From Ruminococcus sp. UBA3767 (GTDB lineage: Bacteria; Bacillota; Clostridia; Oscillospirales; Ruminococcaceae): a DNA stretch of 38,185 nt. The stretch is from assembly GCA_002371625.1 (NCBI GenBank), contig DFFV01000048.1:1-38185 (forward strand). Reading direction: 5' to 3'. A program made the translations under genes and the position numbers. The notes beneath the pieces are model-generated. The model saw nothing but the letters and a program-made list of their open reading frames with translations, made no database searches and had not been told where the DNA came from. Each line of letters starts with the position of its first letter. Within the stretch, counting starts at the first letter, position 1. This document shows positions 31,554 to 38,185 of the stretch, one piece after another.

Positions 31554-31581
31554 ACTGCTTTGCATATATTTCGTTAAGATG

Positions 31582-31624
31582 ACCGCAGTTTTGCACATTG
31601 CATTACTGCGGTTTTTTGTTTTAT
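31582..31624 (+). terminator. Attenuator terminator in the aroF leader
   Basis: ACCGCAGT (31582-31589) pairs perfectly with ACTGCGGT (31605-31612). An inner TGCA/TGCA pair (31592-31595, 31599-31602) is separated by two-base internal loops. A T-run starts at 31612. It ends just before the aroF ribosome site (AGGAGG, 31636-31641), so it must be read through for aroF expression. The segment AGACTGC (31552-31558) can pair with GCAGTTT (31585-31591) and would disrupt it. Confidence 0.82.
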
Positions 31625-31649
31625 AATTCTTTAACAGGAGGAAAAGAAA

Positions 31650-32675
31650 ATGATAATCGTACTGAAAAACGGGGCAACAAAGGAGCAGGTAGGCGAGCTT
31701 ATCAGCTGGCTGGAGGACAGATGCAAGGTAAAGACGAACCTTGTGGAGGGCGTTCATTCCACGATAATCGGACTTATAGGCGACACGCTGCACATGGACA
31801 CCGAAACTATAATGGCTAACGACTGCGTTGAGAGCGTACAGCGTGTTCAGGAACCTTACAAGAACGCTAACAGAAAGTTCCACCCGGATGACACGGTGAT
31901 AAATGTAAGGGGCAGAGTTTTTGGCGGAAACAAGCTCCAGGTCATCGCAGGTCCCTGCTCGGTGGAGAGCGAGGAGCAGATAATACAGACGGCGATAGCC
32001 TGCAAAAAGGCCGGTGCAACGATGCTCAGGGGAGGCGCTTTCAAGCCGAGGACCTCGCCGTACTCTTTCCAGGGGCTGCGCAGAGAGGGCATTGACCTGC
32101 TTTTAAAGGCGAGAGAGGAAACGGGATTGCCTATCGTTACGGAGATAATGTCGGCAGCGCATCTTGATATGTTTGACGATGTTGATATAATCCAGGTCGG
32201 TGCGAGAAATATGCAGAACTTCGAGCTGCTCAAGGAGCTTGGACGCTGCGACAAGCCGATACTTCTCAAAAGGGGACTTTCAAGCACGCTGGAGGAGCTT
32301 TTGATGAGTGCGGAATACATAATGAGCGAGGGCAACTCAAAGGTGATACTTTGCGAGCGTGGCATAAGGACATTTGAGCCGATGACGAGGAACACGCTGG
32401 ATATTTCGGCTGTGCCGCTGCTCAAGCACAAGTCACACCTGCCCGTTGTTATCGATCCCAGCCATGCAACAGGCATTGCCAAGCTCGTTGAGCCGATGTC
32501 GCTTTCGGCTATCGCAGCAGGGTGCGATGCGCTGGAGATAGAGGTGCACTGTGAGCCGAAAAAGGCACTGAGCGACGGTGCGCAGCAGCTGACTCCCGAA
32601 ACCTTCGCAAAGGTGATGGAGAAGATAAGCGCAATGGCACGGTTCGTAGGGAAGCCTGTCGATGATGCTCAGTAA
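31650..32675 (+). CDS. aroF: DAHP synthase (3-deoxy-7-phosphoheptulonate synthase)
   Basis: Condenses phosphoenolpyruvate and erythrose 4-phosphate, the first step of the shikimate pathway. The 341-aa protein is of the beta (AroA-I beta/KdsA-like) type with an N-terminal ferredoxin-like regulatory domain of about 75 residues (MIIVLKNGATKEQVGELISW) before the TIM barrel. Visible barrel motifs are IAGPCSVESEEQI near residue 99, LRGGAFKPRTSPYSFQGL near 126, LLKRGLSSTLEELLMSAE near 206 and VIDPSHATGIAKLVEP near 267. AGGAGG lies nine bases upstream of the ATG. Besides allosteric control through the N-terminal domain (known for the family), a leader attenuator is likely (see the leader peptide). 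Confidence 0.96.
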   Translation: MIIVLKNGATKEQVGELISWLEDRCKVKTNLVEGVHSTIIGLIGDTLHMDTETIMANDCVESVQRVQEPYKNANRKFHPDDTVINVRGRVFGGNKLQVIAGPCSVESEEQIIQTAIACKKAGATMLRGGAFKPRTSPYSFQGLRREGIDLLLKAREETGLPIVTEIMSAAHLDMFDDVDIIQVGARNMQNFELLKELGRCDKPILLKRGLSSTLEELLMSAEYIMSEGNSKVILCERGIRTFEPMTRNTLDISAVPLLKHKSHLPVVIDPSHATGIAKLVEPMSLSAIAAGCDALEIEVHCEPKKALSDGAQQLTPETFAKVMEKISAMARFVGKPVDDAQ

Positions 32676-32688
32676 TTACGGGCGTTTA

Positions 32689-32717
32689 TTGACAAGGCTG
32701 AGTAAAGTTGCTATAAT
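32689..32717 (+). promoter_or_regulatory. Promoter of aroB
   Basis: TTGACA (32689-32694), 17 bases, TATAAT (32712-32717): exact consensus in the 75-base gap after aroF. aroB and the genes after it can therefore be expressed independently of the attenuator. Confidence 0.88.
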
Positions 32718-32750
32718 ATAAAACGGAAATACGGCTGATGGGAGGCTGCT

Positions 32751-33860
32751 ATGAACTTTAATGTTAAACTGAAAAGAGTCGTGGACGATTCTTATGATAT
32801 CGAGATAGGTTACGGACTTTACAGCAGGCTCGCTGAGGACCTGAAAGCAGGACTTGTCGGCAGCAGAAAAAGGCTTGCAGTTATAACGGACGACACGGTT
32901 GAAAAGCTGTATGCGGCGCAAATGCTTGAAAAGCTCGCAGAGGCCGGCTTTAAGGCGGAGCTGTTTGTTATTCCCAGCGGTGAAAAGTCAAAAACAAGGC
33001 AAATGAAGGAGTTCCTTGAGGACTCGATGCTGGAAAAGGGCTTTCGGCGTGACTGCGCAGTTATTGCGCTGGGCGGCGGAGTTGTGACCGATCTTGCGGG
33101 ATTTACCGCAGGAACTTTCGGCAGGGGCGTGCCTTTTGTGAACTATGCCACTACGCTGCTTGCGGCGGCTGATGCCTCGGTAGGCGGAAAAACTGCCGTT
33201 GATACGCCGCTTGCAACAAATCTTATCGGTATGTTCAACCAGCCAAAGAAGGTATACATAGATATTTCTACATGGGAAACACTCCCGGACGAGCAGATCT
33301 CAAGCGGGCTTGCCGAAACGATAAAGCACGGCTGCCTTGGTGATGAACAGCTTTTTGAATACCTTGAAAAGAACATTGAAAAGGTGTTTGACTGTGACCG
33401 TGAGGTCTGCGAATATATCTCGCAGCACAACTGCGAGGTCAAGTATAAGGTGGTTATGCTCGATGAGCGTGAAAGCGGACTGAGAGAGGTGCTCAACTTA
33501 GGGCACACGGTCGGCAGGGCGATCGAAACTGTTTCCGATTATAAGCTGCTGCACGGTCAAGCCGTTGCGATAGGACTTTGTGCGCAGGCAAGGCTCGGAG
33601 AAAGGCTCGGGTTCATTTCAAAAGAGAACGTTGAAAGAGTGGAAAGACTTTGCCAAAGGGCGAAGCTGCCGACGAAGATACCCGGTTACATCGACAGGGA
33701 AAAGCTGCTGGACAAGCTGTACACCGATAAAAAGGTGCGTGACGGAAAGCTGAGGTTCGTTTTCCAGAAGCAGATAGGACAGATGGTGTGCTTTGGCGAA
33801 AACGAATACGGCAGGCAGGTCAGCCGTGAGGAAATTGCGGAAATACTTAGTGAGATGTAA
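32751..33860 (+). CDS. aroB: 3-Dehydroquinate synthase
   Basis: Converts DAHP to 3-dehydroquinate with NAD+ and a divalent metal, the second step of the shikimate pathway. The 369-aa protein has the NAD-binding GGGVVTDLAGFTAGTFGRG near residue 105, ASVGGKTAVDTPLATNLIG near 142, LAETIKHGCLGD near 187 and the metal ligand segment LNLGHTVGRAIE near 249, all typical. GGGAGG precedes the ATG. It is followed after six bases by two unknown membrane proteins and then aroA and aroC. Confidence 0.97.
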   Translation: MNFNVKLKRVVDDSYDIEIGYGLYSRLAEDLKAGLVGSRKRLAVITDDTVEKLYAAQMLEKLAEAGFKAELFVIPSGEKSKTRQMKEFLEDSMLEKGFRRDCAVIALGGGVVTDLAGFTAGTFGRGVPFVNYATTLLAAADASVGGKTAVDTPLATNLIGMFNQPKKVYIDISTWETLPDEQISSGLAETIKHGCLGDEQLFEYLEKNIEKVFDCDREVCEYISQHNCEVKYKVVMLDERESGLREVLNLGHTVGRAIETVSDYKLLHGQAVAIGLCAQARLGERLGFISKENVERVERLCQRAKLPTKIPGYIDREKLLDKLYTDKKVRDGKLRFVFQKQIGQMVCFGENEYGRQVSREEIAEILSEM

Positions 33861-33866
33861 AGCGGT

Positions 33867-34382
33867 ATGATAAACACAGCTGAAAGAGATACGGAAAAGA
33901 TAAGGAAAGGGCTTAAAGCAAAGTATTTCTGTATGGTGCTGGTGATCGTTTTTGAGATTGCGCTTGTACTTGTGGTGTGGCTTGTGGGGCATAGTGCCCG
34001 CCGTAAGGAAAAGGAATGTACACAGCCGCTTGATGCAGTGGTGCTGGAAGAGAGTACGAGGATAGTTAATCAGCATCATTTAGTTCGCACCAAGCATGGA
34101 GTAAAAACAAAGACTACCGCAGTGATACAGGTGAAAACTGACGGCGTGTTCAAGCAGAGTATTATAACGGTACCGACCGCTAAATATGAGCGTGGGCAGG
34201 AGCTGAAGGTGTTTTATGATCCTGACGATCCCGATGATTACTACATTGAGGGAGATATAGAAACTGCATTCACCACGCAGAAGGTCATAATTGTAATTGC
34301 GGCGCTGTGGGCGATAGTGTGCGTAATTCTTGTCAGGATCGTGAAAAAAGATGTTAAAAAACTGAAAAACACAGAGAAGTAA
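33867..34382 (+). CDS. DUF3592-like membrane protein, first paralogue
   Basis: A 171-aa protein with helices at about 22-42 and 137-158 and a beta-rich domain between them (DGVFKQSIITVPTAKYERGQ, then ELKVFYDPDDPDDYYIEGD). The helix-domain-helix form and the ELKVFYDPDDP segment fit the DUF3592 family, of unknown role; call is moderate. It starts six bases after aroB and ends five bases before a paralogue, so it is within the aro transcription unit. No signal peptide cleavage site was seen. The 3' end of aroB supplies the ribosome site region. Confidence 0.72.
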   Translation: MINTAERDTEKIRKGLKAKYFCMVLVIVFEIALVLVVWLVGHSARRKEKECTQPLDAVVLEESTRIVNQHHLVRTKHGVKTKTTAVIQVKTDGVFKQSIITVPTAKYERGQELKVFYDPDDPDDYYIEGDIETAFTTQKVIIVIAALWAIVCVILVRIVKKDVKKLKNTEK

Positions 34383-34387
34383 TTAAA

Positions 34388-34924
34388 ATGTCAAAATCAA
34401 AGTATAACAAACGACTTAAAGAACGCATCAAAAAAGAAAAAGACGAAATGAAAAGCAGGCTCAAAGCCAAGCGTATCTGTATGTGGATAATGCTGGTCTT
34501 TGAGGCTTTCCTGGTATTTTTGCTGTGTTTCGATGTCGGAAGTGAACTGAAAACTGAATGTACCCAAACGGCAAATGCCGTGGTGACGGACAAGGAGGTC
34601 GTAACAGGCGGCAACCACTATATCAAGACCCTGCTGACGATAGAGGTCGATGAGGGCAGTGATTTCAGCCTTGATGTTGTTAAAAGCACAGGCTCGGATC
34701 ACGATGAAGGGGACAGGATAAAGATACACTATGAGCCGGGCGATCACAGTAATTATTATCTCGACGGTGATCTGGAATACTACACGGCTGCAAGAATAGT
34801 CCTTATCGTGCTCGCCGTGCTGATGGGGATAGTGAGTGTGCTCGTTATCAGGGCAGTTATCAACGAAAAGAAGAAACAAGAAACATGGAGAAAAGAAAAC
34901 AATGGTAGTTACTATTCTTCCTAA
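34388..34924 (+). CDS. DUF3592-like membrane protein, second paralogue
   Basis: A 178-aa protein built like its upstream neighbour: a basic start (KRLKERIKKEKDEMKSRLKA), a helix at about 34-54, an ECTQTANAVV segment matching ECTQPLDAVV in the first paralogue, a beta-rich middle with IKIHYEPGDHSNYYLDGDLE, and a second helix at about 140-160. The pair therefore arose by tandem duplication. Its last 23 bases overlap the aroA start. Function unknown; the only evidence for a link with aromatic amino acid synthesis is position. Confidence 0.72.
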   Translation: MSKSKYNKRLKERIKKEKDEMKSRLKAKRICMWIMLVFEAFLVFLLCFDVGSELKTECTQTANAVVTDKEVVTGGNHYIKTLLTIEVDEGSDFSLDVVKSTGSDHDEGDRIKIHYEPGDHSNYYLDGDLEYYTAARIVLIVLAVLMGIVSVLVIRAVINEKKKQETWRKENNGSYYSS

Positions 34925-36128
34925 AAAACTCAAGGGTGAGGTGAACGTTCCGCCGTCAAAAAGCGTGGCGCACAGGCTGGTGATCGCAGCGGCGCTGGCT
35001 GAGGGCAGGAGCGTGGTAAAGAACCTCAGCTTTTCAAAGGATATAACGGCAACGGTGAACGCTATGAGGGCGCTGGGTGCGCAGATAGATATAAAGGGCG
35101 ATACTGCGGTGATAAGGGGCATTGAAAAAGTGCCCGAAAAGGCAGTTATCGACTGCTGCGAATCAGGCTCGACGCTGAGATTTCTTATACCCGTTGCGTG
35201 TGCGCTTGGAGTGGAAACGACTTTTCTCGGGCAGGGCAAGCTGCCGCAGCGGCCGATAACACCGTATCTTGAGGAGCTTCCAAAGCACGGGGCAGAGTTC
35301 GTTTATGAGGGGACGATGCCTTTTACGGTAAAGGGCAGGCTGGAGTGCGGCGAATATAAGCTGAGGGGAGATATATCCTCGCAGTTCGTTACGGGGCTGA
35401 TGTTTGCGCTGGCGCTTTTAAAGGGCGAAAGCAGGATAACGCTGACCACTCCGCTGGAATCAAAGCCTTATGTTGACATAACCGCAGACTGCCTTTCAAA
35501 ATGCGGTGCGCAGATAACGTGCGATGAGAACGGGTATACCGTTAAGGGTGCGGCTTTGCACGCTTTTGAGCAGACGACAGAGGCGGATTATTCGCAGGCT
35601 GCGTTTTTTTATGTGGCAAATTCGCTGGGAAGCAGCGTTAAAATAAAAGGTCTGAATGAAAAATCTTATCAGGGCGACAAAAAAATTGTTGAAATATGCG
35701 AAAAAATAGTGTATAATAATAATGGTGCACTCAGACCCTTTGAGCTGGATTGCTCGGATATACCCGACCTTGTGCCGATACTTGCGGTGCTTGGGAGCTT
35801 TTGCGAGGGGAAGAGCCGCATTTATAACGTCGGCAGACTGCGCATAAAGGAGAGCGACAGGCTCGAGGCAGTAAGGTGCTGTCTTAATGCGATGGGCGGA
35901 AATGTCACGGCAGGACAGGACTTTCTGGTCATAGAGGGTGCAAAAGACCTTGAGGGCGCAAAAGTCGATTGCTTTAACGACCACAGGATAGCTATGGCTA
36001 TGGCGATAGCTTCGACAAGGTGCAAGAGTCCGGTTACGCTTGTGGGTGCGCAGTGCGTTGAAAAATCATACCCTGATTTTTTTGATGTTCTAAAGGCGCT
36101 TGGCGCAGAGCTGACTGTTGAAAACTGA
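34902..36128 (+). CDS. aroA: EPSP synthase (3-phosphoshikimate 1-carboxyvinyltransferase)
   Basis: Joins shikimate 3-phosphate and phosphoenolpyruvate, the sixth step of the shikimate pathway. The 408-aa protein has the two repeated lobes of the family: NVPPSKSVAHRLVIAAALAE near residue 12, ESGSTLRFLIPVACALG near 87, LRGDISSQFVTGLMFALAL near 155, IKESDRLEAVRCCLNAMGG near 317 and DHRIAMAMAIAST near 361. I start at ATG 34902, 23 bases inside the preceding gene; GGAG lies 11 bases upstream. Longer frames have no conserved sequence. aroC follows with a 35-base gap. Confidence 0.96.
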   Translation: MVVTILPKKLKGEVNVPPSKSVAHRLVIAAALAEGRSVVKNLSFSKDITATVNAMRALGAQIDIKGDTAVIRGIEKVPEKAVIDCCESGSTLRFLIPVACALGVETTFLGQGKLPQRPITPYLEELPKHGAEFVYEGTMPFTVKGRLECGEYKLRGDISSQFVTGLMFALALLKGESRITLTTPLESKPYVDITADCLSKCGAQITCDENGYTVKGAALHAFEQTTEADYSQAAFFYVANSLGSSVKIKGLNEKSYQGDKKIVEICEKIVYNNNGALRPFELDCSDIPDLVPILAVLGSFCEGKSRIYNVGRLRIKESDRLEAVRCCLNAMGGNVTAGQDFLVIEGAKDLEGAKVDCFNDHRIAMAMAIASTRCKSPVTLVGAQCVEKSYPDFFDVLKALGAELTVEN

Positions 36129-36163
36129 TAAATAAGCCGTCACCGGCAGTGGAGGAGAAAATA

Positions 36164-37255
36164 ATGTCATCGACCTGGAACAATAAAATTACATTTTCGA
36201 TATTTGGAGAAAGTCACGGTGCAGCTATCGGAGTGTGCATGGATAACGTTCCTGCGGGCGAAACACTCGACCTTGACGGGATATATAAATTCATGGCAAG
36301 GAGAGCTCCGAAAAAGAACGGGCTGACCACTGCACGCAGCGAGGCTGATATACCGCAGATAATGTCGGGTTTTTATAACGGCAAAACAACGGGAACTCCG
36401 CTGTGCGCAATAATCGCTAACACCGACCATCATTCGCAGGATTATTCAAACATCTCAAAGCTGGCAAGACCGGGCCACGCTGATTATACAGGTGCGCTGA
36501 GATACAGAGGCTTCAACGACCTCAGGGGCGGCGGACATTTTTCGGGAAGACTTACTGCTCCGCTTTGCTTTGCAGGCGCAGTTGCGCAGCAGATACTTTG
36601 CAAGAGAGGGATCTATATTGGTGCGCATATCAGCGAGATACACGGGATACAGGATAAGAGCTTTGACCCGATAAATACATCAAAAGATGATATCCGTGAG
36701 CTTTGGGACAAGGATTTCCCCGTTATTATCGACGTTCAGGGCAACGAGATGATAAAGGAGATAGAAAATGCCAAGGCGCAGGGCGACAGCGTGGGCGGAA
36801 TTATTGAGGCTATCGCTATAAATGTTCCTGCGGGCATCGGTTCACCGATGTTTGACGGACTTGAAAACTCGATAGCTCAGCTTGTGTTCGGGATCCCTGC
36901 GGTAAAGGGACTGGAATTCGGAGCAGGCTTTGAAAGTGCAAAAATGACAGGCTCGCAGAATAATGACGAGTTCTATGTAAACGACAGAGGCGTTGTTGTA
37001 ACTAAGACGAATAATCACGGCGGCATCCTGGGCGGCATTTCAAGCGGTATGCCGATAACGCTGAGGGTGGCTGTAAAGCCTACGCCTTCGATCTCAAAGC
37101 CGCAGGAGACGGTGGATTATTCGGCGATGAAGAACGAAACGCTTGAGATAAAGGGCAGACATGATCCGTGTATAGTTCCAAGGGCGGTCGCAGTGGTGGA
37201 GGCTGCACTGAACATAGCGATACTCAACCACATGCTTGATTATCCCAATTTCTGA
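36164..37255 (+). CDS. aroC: Chorismate synthase
   Basis: Makes chorismate from EPSP using reduced flavin, the last step of the shared aromatic pathway. The 363-aa protein has SIFGESHGAAIGVCMDN at about 12-28, LARPGHADYTGALRYRG near 100, GGGHFSGRLTAPLCFAG near 124 and GRHDPCIVPRAVAVVE near 333, all typical. I start at ATG 36164 with GGAGGAG seven bases upstream; a GTG at 36149 lies before the ribosome site. Tandem with aroA, it gives the end of the local pathway. Confidence 0.97.
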   Translation: MSSTWNNKITFSIFGESHGAAIGVCMDNVPAGETLDLDGIYKFMARRAPKKNGLTTARSEADIPQIMSGFYNGKTTGTPLCAIIANTDHHSQDYSNISKLARPGHADYTGALRYRGFNDLRGGGHFSGRLTAPLCFAGAVAQQILCKRGIYIGAHISEIHGIQDKSFDPINTSKDDIRELWDKDFPVIIDVQGNEMIKEIENAKAQGDSVGGIIEAIAINVPAGIGSPMFDGLENSIAQLVFGIPAVKGLEFGAGFESAKMTGSQNNDEFYVNDRGVVVTKTNNHGGILGGISSGMPITLRVAVKPTPSISKPQETVDYSAMKNETLEIKGRHDPCIVPRAVAVVEAALNIAILNHMLDYPNF

Positions 37256-37271
37256 GGGAGAGTGAGCAGGC

Positions 37272-38108
37272 TTGGAAAACAACCCCGAAAAGTACATATC
37301 TCCCAAGGCTAATACCGAGTTCGATGTTACGGGCGCAAAAATACTGATCGGCGATTTTCTTGCACGCTCGGATGACCGTTACACTGCTGATGAGCTCGGA
37401 GAGATACTTACGGTAAATGAAAATGTTATAGACTATTTTGTATACGTTCGGGCTTATGACGAGCTGGCGCAGGACGGGATAGTCGTTGTGGACGAAAACG
37501 GCTTTGCTGCGCTTTCCGAAAAGGGAAGAGGGCTTGTTGCAGAGCTTGAAAAACTTGTCCCCAAAAGCCTAAGGGATAAGGCTTTGATGTCGGGCGAAAG
37601 ATATAAGCGTGATAAAAAAAGCAGCGGAGATACAAGGGTGTATCTTGAGGAAAACGGCGAAAGAACGGCGGCTGTGTGCGAGTGCTTTGACAACGGCAGA
37701 ACGCTTATGCGGATAAAGCTGTGGAACGATGAAAAGGAGCTTGCCGAGCATGAGCGCTCGATGATGAATGCCGATCCTGTGAAACTGTACTGCAAGGTGC
37801 TTGATCTGGTGCTGGGCAGCTGTACGGACGAGGAAGCAACTTTGACAGGCACTCCGCTTGAAATAACGCTGGGTGAAGCGGTGCAAAGATATGTGCGCAG
37901 CTGCGGCAAGGCGGAAAACGTCTGCACGGCGGAATCGCAGGGCGAGGTGCGTGCGGTGTGCAGGTGCACTGCCGGCGAAAAGCTCGTTATGGAGCTTGAG
38001 GTAAACGCTCCCGATGAAACGCAGGCGGATTATCTGTGCGGCAAAATGGCTGAAAATACGGCGCTTTTTTCGCAGGTCACCAATGCTGTGCTTTCAAATT
38101 TAAGCTGA
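37272..38108 (+). CDS. DUF4364-like winged-helix protein
   Basis: A 278-aa cytoplasmic protein with a TTG start at 37272; GGGAG lies 11 bases upstream and there is no better start in frame. Residues about 18-90 look like a winged helix (GAKILIGDFLARSDDRYTAD, then DELAQDGIVVVDENGFAALS and a Ser-Glu-Lys-Gly phrase), followed by LVPKSLRDKALMSGE and a mixed domain to the end. The pattern recalls DUF4364, an uncharacterised Clostridial family, but I rate the match as moderate. It sits 16 bases after aroC, probably in the same transcript, and ends before a terminator. It may be a DNA-binding protein; no target is known. Confidence 0.65.
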   Translation: MENNPEKYISPKANTEFDVTGAKILIGDFLARSDDRYTADELGEILTVNENVIDYFVYVRAYDELAQDGIVVVDENGFAALSEKGRGLVAELEKLVPKSLRDKALMSGERYKRDKKSSGDTRVYLEENGERTAAVCECFDNGRTLMRIKLWNDEKELAEHERSMMNADPVKLYCKVLDLVLGSCTDEEATLTGTPLEITLGEAVQRYVRSCGKAENVCTAESQGEVRAVCRCTAGEKLVMELEVNAPDETQADYLCGKMAENTALFSQVTNAVLSNLS

Positions 38109-38117
38109 AAAAAACCG

Positions 38118-38144
38118 GAGCAGACGAGAGTCTGTTCTTTTTTT
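38118..38144 (+). terminator. Terminator after the aro cluster
   Basis: GAGCAGAC (38118-38125) pairs with GTCTGTTC (38130-38137) with one G-T pair, loop of four, followed by seven T. Confidence 0.9.
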
Positions 38145-38165
38145 CAAATTTTTTCGCAAAACCCC

Positions 38166-38171
38166 TTGACA
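38166..38171 (+). promoter_or_regulatory. Possible -35 box of the next gene
   Basis: TTGACA after a C-rich stretch; the matching -10 box would fall beyond the window end, so this is only a hint that another transcription unit follows. Confidence 0.35.
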
Positions 38172-38185
38172 AATCTGATGGAATG

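Noticed and set aside
31404..31649. T-box riboswitch in the aroF leader
   Set aside because: The conserved T-box sequence with its GGNACCGCG core is not present; the only GC-rich block is the terminator stem, and the open frame with Phe codons explains the leader better.
1..38185. CRISPR array, tRNA, rRNA, insertion sequence or prophage
   Set aside because: No regular spaced repeats, no recognisable RNA genes, no transposase or integrase frames were seen.

Overview
This 38 kb window looks like chromosomal DNA of a low-to-mid GC anaerobic Firmicute of class Clostridia, probably a Ruminococcus-like member of the Oscillospiraceae. The indications are a type III glutamine synthetase, a V-type ATP synthase operon, a reverse rubrerythrin, cell-wall-binding (CWB2) repeats, a YitT-family protein, strong purine-rich Shine-Dalgarno sites and many TTGACA-17-TATAAT promoters. 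Species was assigned by gene content and style only; no database was searched. I found no rRNA, tRNA, insertion sequence, prophage or CRISPR array.

Layout. 1-2.1 kb (minus): glutamine synthetase III with its own promoter. 2.2-11.8 kb (minus): a V-type ATP synthase operon transcribed G/H-C-I-K-F-E-A-B-D and ending in a DUF308 membrane protein; a 0.2 kb cluster of hairpins sits between the B and D genes. 12.1-13.9 kb (plus): an ACT-domain regulator and homoserine dehydrogenase. 14.0-17.4 kb (plus): a soluble sugar-sensor-like/GGDEF protein and an unknown lipoprotein. 17.4-20.0 kb (minus): a C_GCAxxG_C_C redox-type protein, a translationally coupled unknown protein, a YitT-family membrane protein and a HAD phosphatase. 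20.1-22.7 kb: reverse rubrerythrin (plus), then Ca/Na antiporter and ZIP transporter (minus). 22.8-24.4 kb (plus): an Rrf2 Fe-S-type regulator and purC. 24.5-29.9 kb: cell-envelope genes (CWB2-transglutaminase, small membrane protein, L,D-transpeptidase, M23/LytM peptidase). 30.1-38.1 kb (plus): hflX, then a shikimate-pathway cluster aroF-aroB-(two paralogous membrane proteins)-aroA-aroC and a DUF4364-like protein.

The most interesting signal lies in front of aroF (DAHP synthase). A consensus promoter is followed by a 38-codon open reading frame with its own ribosome binding site. Its first 21 residues hold seven Phe, one Tyr and one Trp. An intrinsic terminator with a T-run follows, then the aroF ribosome binding site. 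This is the layout of a translation-dependent transcription attenuator that would match shikimate flux to charged aromatic tRNA. Such leader peptides are far less familiar in Clostridia than T-boxes, and I see no T-box here. Other points of note are the hairpin cluster inside the ATP synthase operon with a decayed relative in the hflX leader, a hairpin that may bring a distant Shine-Dalgarno to the ATPase E start, two DUF3592-like paralogues inside the aro cluster, and candidate operators around the ZIP/Rrf2 divergent promoters.

All coordinates, promoter spacings and stems were read by eye. Function calls rest on motif recognition, so the finer claims (folding, regulation, orthology) are inference.
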